64,000 nucleotides of DNA from Persephonella atlantica. Its GTDB lineage: Bacteria; Aquificota; Aquificia; Aquificales; Hydrogenothermaceae. The stretch covers positions 1-64,000 of the forward strand of contig NZ_JAACYA010000002.1 of NCBI RefSeq assembly GCF_016617615.1. The letters run 5' to 3'. Below are positions 25,171 through 33,265 of the stretch, piece by piece (position 1 is the first letter of the stretch; each line of letters begins with the position of its first letter). Below the pieces are notes generated by a model. It had not been told where the DNA came from, searched no databases, and saw nothing but the letters and a program-made list of their open reading frames with translations. A program made the position numbers and the translations under genes.

Positions 25171-25804
25171 CTTTTAAAATCTTCACTTTTTCTTTAAATC
25201 TATTTTCAAACTGGACATTTTCAATTTTGATTACAAAATCTCCCCCTTCAAGCTGACTATTTTCAATTATCTTAAGGTTTATACCAGACCTTTCAAGATA
25301 AGTTTTCAGCTGTGGAGATACTTCCACAACAACTTCAGGGGCAGTTTTAAGATCTTCAATAATACTCCTTATCTCTTTTGCTATATATTCTGCGTTTCCG
25401 GGATCAATATAGAGATATTCCATAATTTCCTCTATCACAGAGAGAATCAGTTCGTCTGTAAACTGGACATGCTGACTGTATTTTTCTTTGATACCGTCTA
25501 TCAAAGAGATAAGACTGCTTAACCTCTGTTCATACTCTTCTGTTATCTCTTTCGTTTTTTTCTCCAGTTTTTCAAGAAGTTCCTTTTGAAACTGCTCCTT
25601 CAGATATCTTTCTGTTTCTTCCTTTCCCTCTTTTATTCCCTCCTCTTTTCCCTTTTTATATGCTTCTTCAACCTTTCTGTGAAGCTCCTCTTTCAGTTTT
25701 TTTATCTGATTCTGATAGTACTTTTCTATCTCCTCTTTTGAAACGTTCTGACTGTCGGGTTTTTTTTCATTTTCACTGAAATCTTCAAGATTCAGGGAAT
25801 ACAT
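25130..25804 (-). CDS. fliH: Flagellar export regulator FliH
   Basis: A 224-aa protein with a long charged coiled coil containing spaced glycines (KKGKEEGIKEGKEE, the GxxxG-type run typical of FliH) and a C-terminal domain like V-type ATPase subunit E (about 115-215). It binds FliI as a dimer, holds it inactive and links it to the C-ring via FliN. It directly follows fliF and precedes fliI in the standard order. Confidence 0.87.
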   Translation of the reverse strand: MYSLNLEDFSENEKKPDSQNVSKEEIEKYYQNQIKKLKEELHRKVEEAYKKGKEEGIKEGKEETERYLKEQFQKELLEKLEKKTKEITEEYEQRLSSLISLIDGIKEKYSQHVQFTDELILSVIEEIMEYLYIDPGNAEYIAKEIRSIIEDLKTAPEVVVEVSPQLKTYLERSGINLKIIENSQLEGGDFVIKIENVQFENRFKEKVKILKDEIKREIKKNSPL

Positions 25805-25805
25805 C

Positions 25806-27392
25806 TTATGTACCTTCTTCTCTGAGCCATCTGCTTATCAGGTCAGCCAATAACTCTGGAGATTCCTCTGCTATTTCAAGGAGTTTCTGAAATGCCGGCT
25901 CCTTTTCCAGCTTGAACTCTTCCATTTCCTTTTCGTGCATTGCATAAACACCTGCTGCCATCTCCGGTGTAACTCCAGGAGGAAGGGTCACCTCTTCTTT
26001 TTTCTTTTTCAGTACCTTCAATGCCATAAATCCAGCTATAACAGTAATTATAAGAACAAGAGCTCCTATACCTGCAATAAGTATCCAGTTCTTAATCTCG
26101 GCTTTTTTCTCTTCCATTGCCAGACCTTTTGTTTCAAACGGCACACTTACAACAGTTATCTGATCTCCCCTTTCTGGATCAAAACCAACGGCACTTTTTA
26201 TAAGGGCTTCGTAAGTTTTTATTTCTTCAGAAGACCTTGGTATAAATTTAACAGTTTCATTTCCATTTTTGTCTTTTACTTTCTCGTACTTTCCGTCTAT
26301 TAAAACACCAATACTGAGCCTCTTTATTTTAAACACATTTTTATCTGTACTTATGTACGTTTTGGATATCTCATAATTCTTCGTCTGGTCTTTAGATGTT
26401 TTATCCCTTGTGATAATAGTCTGTGTTCCTTGTAGTACTGGGGGAACATTTGTTGAAGTTCCCGGCGGAGTTACTGATGGTGTTTCTCTTTCCTGGAGTT
26501 TTTCCTGAATTTTTCTCTCACTCACAACGGCAACTTTATCAGGATCAACTATCTCGTCTTTTTGCTTTACTTTAGCAACCTCAAGTTCAACAGAAGCTCT
26601 GACCACTACTCTGTCTGATCCAAGTGCTTTTGCCAGCATAGATTGAATATTTCTCTCTATCTGTTTTTCTAATTTTTTCTTGAGCTGAACAGTTTTATCT
26701 GTGGCAGACTCTATTGAATCTTCGTCAAGGAGGTCTGATAAAACCCTTCCCCTGTTATCAACAACTGTAACATTGTCTTTCTTCAGTCTTGGAACAGCAT
26801 GAGACACAAGAAATATTATTGCCTTTACCTGCTCTTTTGTAAGATCTTTCCCCGGCCAGAGTTTAACGATAACAGATGCCTTTGGTTCTTCTTCTTCCCT
26901 CACAAATATACTTTCCTTTGGAAGAGCTATGTTTATCCTGACATCCTGAACAGCATCAATCTGCCTTATTGTTCTTGCAAGTTCCCCTTCTAAAGCTCTA
27001 AGGTAGTTTACATTTTCCTGAAACTGGGTAATTCCCATCTTTGGTTCTTCAAAAATCTCAAATCCTACTGTCTGACTGGAGGGAAGACCTTTTGAGGCAA
27101 GCTTGAGCCGTATTTCATGTATTTTATCTTTTGGCACCATTATGATACTTCCGTTTCCTTCCACTTTGTAAGGAATTTTTTCTTCCTGAAGAACTGTCAG
27201 TATTTTACCGGCATCGTCCGGGCTGAGATTTGTGTAAAGGACTCCGTAATTGACTGTTGTTACTGTTTTTAAAGCCACAAAACCAAGAAGAGAAATAAGC
27301 AAAGCTCCTGCTACAACCAGTGCAACATTTCTTGGAGTTGCATACTTTTTCCCAAAACTTAAAGCTTTCTCTTTTATTTCTTTAACTTCCAT
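25806..27392 (-). CDS. fliF: Flagellar MS-ring protein FliF
   Basis: A 528-aa inner-membrane ring protein with two membrane helices (about 22-45 and 435-457) around a large periplasmic region of ring-building motifs (for example GVLYTNLSPDDAGKILTVLQ, NYLRALEGELARTIRQID, RVNIALPKE-like VRINIALPKES). The C-terminal cytosolic tail (EKEPAFQKLLEIAEESPELLADLI...WL) is the FliG-binding segment. It follows fliE by 0-1 nt. Confidence 0.94.
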   Translation of the reverse strand: MEVKEIKEKALSFGKKYATPRNVALVVAGALLISLLGFVALKTVTTVNYGVLYTNLSPDDAGKILTVLQEEKIPYKVEGNGSIIMVPKDKIHEIRLKLASKGLPSSQTVGFEIFEEPKMGITQFQENVNYLRALEGELARTIRQIDAVQDVRINIALPKESIFVREEEEPKASVIVKLWPGKDLTKEQVKAIIFLVSHAVPRLKKDNVTVVDNRGRVLSDLLDEDSIESATDKTVQLKKKLEKQIERNIQSMLAKALGSDRVVVRASVELEVAKVKQKDEIVDPDKVAVVSERKIQEKLQERETPSVTPPGTSTNVPPVLQGTQTIITRDKTSKDQTKNYEISKTYISTDKNVFKIKRLSIGVLIDGKYEKVKDKNGNETVKFIPRSSEEIKTYEALIKSAVGFDPERGDQITVVSVPFETKGLAMEEKKAEIKNWILIAGIGALVLIITVIAGFMALKVLKKKKEEVTLPPGVTPEMAAGVYAMHEKEMEEFKLEKEPAFQKLLEIAEESPELLADLISRWLREEGT

Positions 27393-27674
27393 TTACACCT
27401 GCATTCTCATTATTTCCTGATAACTTTCCAGAGCTTTATTCCTCACCTCTGTTATCAGCCTGAGGGAAATATCAGACTTTGCTATCTGGTACATAAGGTT
27501 TTCAAGGTTATCCACCTTTCCCTCTGCAATTAGCTTTTCTGCTTCTTTTGCCTTTTTAAGGTCTGCGTTAACATCTGCTACAAACTCCTGCAGAACTTCA
27601 CCAAAGGATTTTTCATCTTTTTTCTCAATTTTCTGTGTTAACTGTCCAAAGTCTTGCAGTCCTTCAATTCTCAT
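27393..27674 (-). CDS. fliE: Flagellar hook-basal body protein FliE
   Basis: A 93-aa rod-junction protein with the conserved C-terminal half: EVLQEFVADVN, LIAEGKVDNLENLMYQIAKSDISLRLITEVRNKALESYQEIMRMQV-type helices, ending in MRMQV as nearly all FliE proteins do. It joins the rod to the MS ring and export gate. Order flgB-flgC-fliE-fliF is canonical. Confidence 0.93.
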   Translation of the reverse strand: MRIEGLQDFGQLTQKIEKKDEKSFGEVLQEFVADVNADLKKAKEAEKLIAEGKVDNLENLMYQIAKSDISLRLITEVRNKALESYQEIMRMQV

Positions 27675-27686
27675 TTTACCACCACC

Positions 27687-28097
27687 TTACACTCTTATTA
27701 ATTCAAGACTCTTTAGCAACATATCTTTGTGGGTGTTAAATGCCGTTAGATTTGCCTCATATGTTCTTATTGCTGACATCATGTCAACCATCTCTCTAAG
27801 AGGATCAACGTTTGGCAGTCTCACATATCCGTCAGAACCTGCATCTGGATGTTTTGGATCGTATTTCATCTTGTATGGAGATGGATCTGCTACAATTTTA
27901 GAGACTCTGACCTGATATACGGGAATACCAGATTCTTTGTCCAGTATTGCTTTAAATACAGGAACTTTTCTCCTATAAGGCTGACCATTTTCTGCTCTTG
28001 TGGAATTAACATTGGCAAGGTTGGAGGATGCCACATCTATCCTTATTCTCTGTGCGGCCATGCCTGTCACAGATACTTCAAGACCTCTAAAAATCAT
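27687..28097 (-). CDS. flgC: Flagellar proximal rod protein FlgC
   Basis: A 136-aa rod protein. The N-terminal GLEVSVTGMAAQRIRIDVASSNLANVNST and the C-terminal REMVDMMSAIRTYEANLTAFNTHKDM are the conserved rod segments; YVRLPNVDP is the family's middle motif. It lies between flgB and fliE in the usual order. Confidence 0.94.
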   Translation of the reverse strand: MIFRGLEVSVTGMAAQRIRIDVASSNLANVNSTRAENGQPYRRKVPVFKAILDKESGIPVYQVRVSKIVADPSPYKMKYDPKHPDAGSDGYVRLPNVDPLREMVDMMSAIRTYEANLTAFNTHKDMLLKSLELIRV

Positions 28098-28108
28098 ATT
28101 AATCCTCC

Positions 28109-28486
28109 TTATCTACCGGATATTGCATATTTTAGTTTTGCCAGCTCTTTTTTCATAGATTCTAAAAGGGTTTTGTACATAATGGAACTTTCAGCAAGTT
28201 TGGCCAGTTCCTCTTCAATGTTTACCCTGTTCTGGTCATATCCTGTAAAGTTTTTTGTTTTTATCTCATCTATCTTTACCTTTACCTCAGGAAACGGATC
28301 TATATGTTTTGGGTCTGTTTTTCTAAGTTTAATCTGCTGCCTCACTATTTTTTCAAACTTCAGGTCTACAGGCTGGTAAAAAGGAGTGTCAGCATTGGCA
28401 ATATTGCCCTGTATTACCTTTACTCTCTGGAGGAAAAAAGATGCCTTTTCCTCAAGGTTATCAATATGTGAAAAAAGCTCACTCAT
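28109..28486 (-). CDS. flgB: Flagellar proximal rod protein FlgB
   Basis: A 125-aa rod protein with RVKVIQGNIANADTPFYQPVDL near the N-terminus and VNIEEELAKLAESSIMYKTLLESM near the C-terminus, both characteristic of FlgB. Its start overlaps the stop of the upstream TPR gene by 4 nt (ATGA-type), which couples the two genes. Confidence 0.93.
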   Translation of the reverse strand: MSELFSHIDNLEEKASFFLQRVKVIQGNIANADTPFYQPVDLKFEKIVRQQIKLRKTDPKHIDPFPEVKVKIDEIKTKNFTGYDQNRVNIEEELAKLAESSIMYKTLLESMKKELAKLKYAISGR

Positions 28487-30432
28487 CTATTTATTCTCCT
28501 GACTATGTTAAAGTTTTCATATACATTCTTTGCAACAATGCTCCACTGGGTTTCACACCTGCTTATTCTGTTTTCAATCTCTTCTGCTTTTTCCGCTTTT
28601 CCTGTCCGCACCATTGCGATCAGATACCAGCTATTCAGGTCACAGTCCTTGCTTAGTTTTTCGGAAACAGGCTGGATTATCTTTAGAACTTCAGAGTATC
28701 TGTTTTTTTTGAACAGTGTATAAACAAGTTTGCGTAAAAACATCTTCCCTATAAGAGCTTCGCTGTAATATCTGTAAAACTGTTTATACACTTTACTAAA
28801 CAGATCAAGGGCTTTATCTAACTTTCCGTTCTCCAGCATCAGGTAGGATGCTATCACATACTTTTCAATACTGTCCTTTTTGCAGATTGTGATTATCTTT
28901 TCTGCCAGTTCAGGTCTGCTGATATTCAAAAATATACTGTTTTTCCCGAGCAGTACAAAATAATCACAATCTCTTGTTTTGATCTTTCTCAATATTTCCA
29001 AAGATTTTTTATACTTTCCAGCAGAAAAGTAAGCATCTGATAAAAGTAAAAGAGATTTTTCATCTTTCCATCTTTCATAAATTTTTTCTGCAAGCTCAAC
29101 TACATCTTCATACTTTCCGCACTTTTTCAGGGATTTGTAGGTAATAAGGAGATTTTTCCTGTCAAATACTGTGAAAAAAAATTTCTTGTTTGCTCTATAA
29201 AGCTGACAGACCCTTATATGCTGAGCCTTTTTAAGTTCTTTTCCCCATAGTCTGTTTATATACTCTGTGTGTTCAAACCTCATTCTGCTGACGTCTACAA
29301 GTGATAATTCCCATACCAGCTTTTTAAAGATTTCATCAGATCTGGAATTTATAGCAAAACTCCCAAAGTTTCCCAGAGCAAAAAAACCTACATAGTTGTT
29401 TCTGTTCAGAACAAGTGTCTTAACAACAAACGTTAAAGGATCTTTAAAGTCCTTATCTTCTGAATGAAGAAGTTTTCTCTTTATTTCTTTGTATGAGGAC
29501 AGGGCAATAAGCTTCAGCTTGGCCACTTTTGCCTCTTTTGTGTCAGGATATTTTGTTAATACACGGTAATAGTAATTAAATGATAGTATTTTGTCTCCAT
29601 TTTTAAGAGCAATATCTCCAAGTCTAAGTGTTGCTTTTCTTATCACAGATTCATCTTTAACGATACTTATGATTCTTCTAAATATCTTCTTTGCAAAGCT
29701 GTAATCCCCCAGACGGTATGCATTTTCTCCTATTATCAGATAGTAATCTGGATTTTCTATAAGATACTGTTCATAATTCTTATACACAGGAGTGAGGTAT
29801 TTTATGGCTTCAGCGTAGTTTCCTTTTTGAAACTCAGCAAGCCCTTTCACGAATTCAAACTCTCTTTTCTCTGTTTCAGACAGCTCTTCCAGATTTACCA
29901 GTATCAGATATCTTGTAAAGATATCCAGTCTTTTCAGCCATACGGCTGTTCTCAGAATTCCAATTATGGTTTTAAACTGCTCCTTTTTACTCTGTGCTCT
30001 TCCAAATGCCATTTTATAGGCAGCTAATGCCCTTTCATACATGAACATATTTTCATAGATGTTTCCTTTTATGTAGTAAAACTCCCAGTTGAAAGGATTT
30101 TGTGTAGAGTATGAATAGGTGTTTAGATAATAAAGAGCTTTTTGTAGAAACTCTTTTATACCTGTTTTTATTCCTAAACGGAGATATATCTTTGCTGAGA
30201 GGAGAAGAGACTGTGGGTAGTAAGGATTATCCCTTTCTTTTACTATTTTTGAAAGGATGTTTAAAGCGGTATAGTAAGAACCTCTTTTATACATTAAAAG
30301 GGCAAGTTCATACTTCTCCTCAAGGTCTTTTGTCTCCTTTTCTGAGTAAATTTTTTCGGGTGGTTTACTGTGCTCTGAAACTTCCCCGTATGAAATGGAA
30401 AAAACGGACAACAGAAAAGTTATCAGAACCAT
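28483..30432 (-). CDS. Large secreted TPR-repeat protein of the flagellar operon, function unknown
   Basis: About 649 aa: a signal peptide (MVLITFLLSVFSISYG) and then helical tetratricopeptide-like pairs over nearly the whole length (for example AGKYKKSLEILRKI, GDYSFAKKIFRRII, GNYAEAIKYLTPVY). No catalytic motif is seen. It sits between fliK and flgB and overlaps flgB by 4 nt, so it should be made with the rod proteins and act in the periplasm. PflA of Campylobacter is a known periplasmic TPR protein scaffolding the motor, so a similar part is possible but homology is not shown. Start: the ATG at 30432 has CAGGG at good spacing right at the fliK stop; 30447 is the alternative. Confidence 0.7.
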   Translation of the reverse strand: MVLITFLLSVFSISYGEVSEHSKPPEKIYSEKETKDLEEKYELALLMYKRGSYYTALNILSKIVKERDNPYYPQSLLLSAKIYLRLGIKTGIKEFLQKALYYLNTYSYSTQNPFNWEFYYIKGNIYENMFMYERALAAYKMAFGRAQSKKEQFKTIIGILRTAVWLKRLDIFTRYLILVNLEELSETEKREFEFVKGLAEFQKGNYAEAIKYLTPVYKNYEQYLIENPDYYLIIGENAYRLGDYSFAKKIFRRIISIVKDESVIRKATLRLGDIALKNGDKILSFNYYYRVLTKYPDTKEAKVAKLKLIALSSYKEIKRKLLHSEDKDFKDPLTFVVKTLVLNRNNYVGFFALGNFGSFAINSRSDEIFKKLVWELSLVDVSRMRFEHTEYINRLWGKELKKAQHIRVCQLYRANKKFFFTVFDRKNLLITYKSLKKCGKYEDVVELAEKIYERWKDEKSLLLLSDAYFSAGKYKKSLEILRKIKTRDCDYFVLLGKNSIFLNISRPELAEKIITICKKDSIEKYVIASYLMLENGKLDKALDLFSKVYKQFYRYYSEALIGKMFLRKLVYTLFKKNRYSEVLKIIQPVSEKLSKDCDLNSWYLIAMVRTGKAEKAEEIENRISRCETQWSIVAKNVYENFNIVRRINR

Positions 30433-30433
30433 A

Positions 30434-32269
30434 CTAAACCCTGACATTTATTTCTCTTGACCTGACTGTTTTGTGTGGTGTATCACTTCCTGAAGAAATT
30501 TTGTAACTTTTTTCTTTACTTTTAATCCTTAAAATATAACTCTGTATTCCACTTTCTTCAATAATATGCACTATCTCTGACTTTATTGAGTTTATCATCT
30601 GGGCATGCTGATGGTCTGTCATTATAATCAGATTCAGTTTATAACCGTTGTAACGAGCTTTAAATCCAATATCCCCTATCTTAACAGAAAAATCTACCGT
30701 TTTGTTTGTCTGCTTGATATCTGCCGTGTCAAACTGCTGTTCTGGTGTGGAATACTGGGAGGAACCCTCTGTGTTTCCATCTCCCCATGATTGATAAGAG
30801 TCATCCTTAACAGGTATTTCTACTGCTTTGTGGCTGTCTAATAAAATTCTGCTGTTCTGCTTTTTTTCTGTCTGTAGATTAAATAGATGTATATTTCCAG
30901 TTAAAGGCCTTTTATCCATATCTGTATCAACATCTAAATTGTTCTCCCTCTCTTCAGACCTGGTTTTGCTGTAAAAAAAATCTGTTTTAGGACTTTCTGT
31001 AAATTTTTTCAGTATCTTCTCTCTTTTATGGAGAGTTTTTTTAACTTTTCTCTCTGTTTCTAAGACAGGTTCTCCTTTAAGGGGGATTTCATTTTTTTGT
31101 ATAACCGAAACGGGACTATTTTTATGCTCTGAGATGTCAACTACTTTTTTCTGATGTAAACTGTTTTTCAGTTGACCTTCCTCAATTATCCTGTTTACTG
31201 AAAAGTTTTTATTTAAATTTAGAACATGTTTAGATATATCTGTCTGTTTTATCTGTTCTTTTTGAATATCCACATTATTAACTGCTTTATCTAAACTATC
31301 TGTTCTTTTGTCTTTCCCATCAAAAGAATGATTTTTCTCAGGGATATCTGTCTGAGCAGCTTTTTCTTTTAACAAAATTTCTTTTTGTAAATGCTTGGAG
31401 ATGTGTGTATCTTTTATGTTTTCAGGTAAACTGTTAGCAGGATTATTTTTTAAAATCAGCTTATTTTCCTTTAACTGTGCTGAATGGACGGGCTTAAAAC
31501 TTCCCTGTAAAGGAGTCTGGGCAACTGATAGATTAACTGTATTTTTTGTTGATGAACCTTCATCTGAAAATTTGTGGTGGTTTGTTTTTTTAAATATTTT
31601 GCTAATTTCAGACTTTATAATTTCTCCAGTATGGGTGAGGCTTTTTTTTGATAAGCTCTGAACATTATCAGGAGATATATCTGTTTTTTTGGTTTTCTGT
31701 TGTTTTTTTGTCTGAAGAAAACTGTCAAGAGGTGCTTTTGGGAGAAATCCCTTTTTTAAATGTTGTCCGCTGAGGAAAGTGATATCTGTAGGGTACGGAT
31801 TGCTCCAAGATATAGCAGGAAATTCCACATTTAAGTGTAGGAGAGAGGTCATCTTATTACTTTTAGCAGACTTTATAGGAAAGTTCTGAGAATGTCCCTT
31901 TTTTGAAGATAAACTCCAAGGGATTAAGTTGCTTTGTGTTTTATCAAAAGAAGATTTATTAAAAATAAATGTTGTATTTGAATCTGTTTGCCTTAAAGAT
32001 TTCTCTGTTCTTACTGTCCTGTCAGGTGTCGCCGACACAGATTTTGGCTTGGTCTGGTTTATAGCTTTATCTGGTAAAATGGAAGAGGTTTCGAACTTTA
32101 AATCTGTAAAGAGGCTTGTGGAGGTTTTCCCTTTTAAACTTTTATCCCTCTTTACTATCTCTTTATAAAGAGTATCAAATAAATCGGTAAACAGACCACT
32201 TTTATCTTTTTTTGTCTTTAATTTCTTATTCGTAAGCTCACCGGTAAAAAGGACTTTTGCTACATTCAT
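30434..32269 (-). CDS. fliK: FliK-like flagellar hook-length control protein
   Basis: A 611-aa hydrophilic protein, rich in Lys, Ser and Thr, of low complexity for its first ~510 residues. The last ~90 residues (VKIGDIGFKARYNGYKLNLIIMTDH...IKSEIVHIIEESGIQSYILRI) show the alternating strands and helix of the FliK C-terminal domain, which touches FlhB. A long unstructured ruler plus compact C-terminal domain is the FliK design. Position upstream of flgB-flgD-flgE supports it. Sequence conservation is weak, so this is a contextual call. First gene of the second flagellar operon; its promoter site lies at 32294-32320. Confidence 0.7.
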   Translation of the reverse strand: MNVAKVLFTGELTNKKLKTKKDKSGLFTDLFDTLYKEIVKRDKSLKGKTSTSLFTDLKFETSSILPDKAINQTKPKSVSATPDRTVRTEKSLRQTDSNTTFIFNKSSFDKTQSNLIPWSLSSKKGHSQNFPIKSAKSNKMTSLLHLNVEFPAISWSNPYPTDITFLSGQHLKKGFLPKAPLDSFLQTKKQQKTKKTDISPDNVQSLSKKSLTHTGEIIKSEISKIFKKTNHHKFSDEGSSTKNTVNLSVAQTPLQGSFKPVHSAQLKENKLILKNNPANSLPENIKDTHISKHLQKEILLKEKAAQTDIPEKNHSFDGKDKRTDSLDKAVNNVDIQKEQIKQTDISKHVLNLNKNFSVNRIIEEGQLKNSLHQKKVVDISEHKNSPVSVIQKNEIPLKGEPVLETERKVKKTLHKREKILKKFTESPKTDFFYSKTRSEERENNLDVDTDMDKRPLTGNIHLFNLQTEKKQNSRILLDSHKAVEIPVKDDSYQSWGDGNTEGSSQYSTPEQQFDTADIKQTNKTVDFSVKIGDIGFKARYNGYKLNLIIMTDHQHAQMINSIKSEIVHIIEESGIQSYILRIKSKEKSYKISSGSDTPHKTVRSREINVRV

Positions 32270-32293
32270 GGCACACCAATAAATCTAATTAAT

Positions 32294-32320
32294 ATTTCGT
32301 CCTGTTGCAAAACTTTATTA
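32294..32320 (-). promoter_or_regulatory. Candidate sigma-28 promoter for the fliK operon
   Basis: On the minus strand TAAT (32317-32320), 15 nt, GACGAAAT (32294-32301). The flagellar sigma-28 consensus is TAAA-N15-GCCGATAA. The match is partial (three of four and five of eight), but the same geometry with a CGAAA core recurs before flgF, cheZ and the uspA gene. Confidence 0.45.
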
Positions 32321-32332
32321 ATGAACTAAAAT
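32305..32332 (+). promoter_or_regulatory. Promoter of the 11-residue-repeat gene, giving an apparently leaderless mRNA
   Basis: TTGCAA (32305-32310), 16 nt, TAAAAT (32327-32332). The ATG stands at 32342, only 9 nt after the -10 box, so transcription should start within about 2-4 nt of the start codon. No Shine-Dalgarno sequence is present before the ATG, which agrees with leaderless translation. Confidence 0.5.
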
Positions 32333-32341
32333 TTAAGTATT

Positions 32342-32650
32342 ATGAATAACCTAGCTTTTTTTATAATCTTTTCTGTTATTGTGCTCAGTATTGGTGGCCT
32401 TGGTTACATTCTGTACGACAGAATATCAAAAAATCAGTACAGGTACTATAAAGGTGAAATAAGAAAAGTTCCCAGGTACTACAAAGCAAATCCTGAAAAT
32501 GCTCCAAACTACTATAAAGGCTCCTTGAACAAAGTTCCCAACTATTACAAAAAAGATATAAAAGACCTCCCCAATTACTACAGGCCAAAATCTCGGAAAA
32601 CGCCTTCAGATAGAGAAACAAAACTGAGAAGTCTGAAAGAAAACTGGTGA
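32342..32650 (+). CDS. Membrane-anchored protein with five tandem 11-residue YYK...P repeats, unknown function
   Basis: A 102-aa basic protein. Residues ~4-26 form a single membrane helix. Residues 34-88 are five exact 11-residue units without gaps: RYYKGEIRKVP, RYYKANPENAP, NYYKGSLNKVP, NYYKKDIKDLP and NYYRPKSRKTP. Each has a Tyr-Tyr pair, then Lys or Arg, and ends in Pro. I do not recognise a family. It stands alone on the plus strand between fliA and fliK and ends 1 nt from the convergent fliA stop. With the N-terminus short, the orientation of the repeat (periplasm or cytosol) is uncertain; basic residues right after the helix favour the cytosol. The lack of a ribosome site and the unusual repeat make it worth testing. 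Confidence 0.7.
   Translation: MNNLAFFIIFSVIVLSIGGLGYILYDRISKNQYRYYKGEIRKVPRYYKANPENAPNYYKGSLNKVPNYYKKDIKDLPNYYRPKSRKTPSDRETKLRSLKENW
32441..32605 (+). repeat. Five in-frame 33-bp coding repeats (11 residues each)
   Basis: The DNA encoding residues 34-88 of the small membrane protein repeats every 33 bp (TACTA-type codon pairs for Tyr-Tyr recur at this spacing). The units differ at many synonymous and non-synonymous positions, so the array is old and kept by selection on the protein, not a recent slippage product. Confidence 0.85.
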
Positions 32651-32651
32651 A

Positions 32652-33263
32652 TCAGTAAACATACACAGACCTGAGTTTTTTTAATGCTTCATGTTTTATC
32701 TGTGAAACCCTTGAAACAGATACATTGATTTCCTGTGCAACAGTTCTCAGATCCTTTTCTTCAAAATACAACATCTGAAGGACTTTCTTTTCTTTTTCAT
32801 TCAGCATCTCAATAGCTTTTAGCAGTTTTTCTCTCTGATCCTCTTTTATCACTTCCTCTTCAGGAGTACTTCTGTTTGATACTAAAGTGTCAACAATTTT
32901 CAAACTTTCATCTGAAGACAATGCCTTTTCAATGCTGACCATAACTGCAGTATTTGAGAGGGGAACAGGCTTACCTTCTTCAATAGGTGGTTCTCTTTTT
33001 ATCTTGTCTCTTATCGTCCTTGGAACAATGTCCAGACTCCTCAAATAATCCAGTATCTCTCCTCTAATTTTTATGTATGCGTAGGTTGACAATTTAGCTC
33101 TATCACTGTTGTATCTCTCAATGGCCTTTATCAGACCTATAACTCCAACATTAACCAGATCATCAAACTCTATCTCCCCTTTTGGGAGCCTGTAATAAAT
33201 TTTACTGGCAACCTTCTTAACAAGAGATAGATTTTCAAGGATTAAACGGTCTTTCTCTCTCAT
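32652..33263 (-). CDS. fliA: Flagellar sigma factor (sigma-28)
   Basis: About 203 aa. Region 2 is clear: NLSLVKKVASKIYYRLP, FDDLVNVGVIGLIKAIERYN and LSTYAYIKIRGEILDYLRSLD (core binding, -10 recognition), and region 4 is a C-terminal helix-turn-helix (LRTVAQEINVSVSRVSQIKHEALKKLR). Region 3 is shorter than in E. coli FliA (239 aa). The location behind flhF-flhG supports FliA. The ATG at 33263 is preferred to the in-frame TTG at 33269. Four candidate target promoters lie in this window. An anti-sigma FlgM gene was not found here. Confidence 0.88.
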   Translation of the reverse strand: MREKDRLILENLSLVKKVASKIYYRLPKGEIEFDDLVNVGVIGLIKAIERYNSDRAKLSTYAYIKIRGEILDYLRSLDIVPRTIRDKIKREPPIEEGKPVPLSNTAVMVSIEKALSSDESLKIVDTLVSNRSTPEEEVIKEDQREKLLKAIEMLNEKEKKVLQMLYFEEKDLRTVAQEINVSVSRVSQIKHEALKKLRSVYVY

Positions 33264-33265
33264 TA

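Noticed and set aside
32441-32605. CRISPR or DNA satellite array
   Set aside because: The 33-bp period is contiguous, in frame, without spacers, and varies at synonymous sites; it is a protein repeat.
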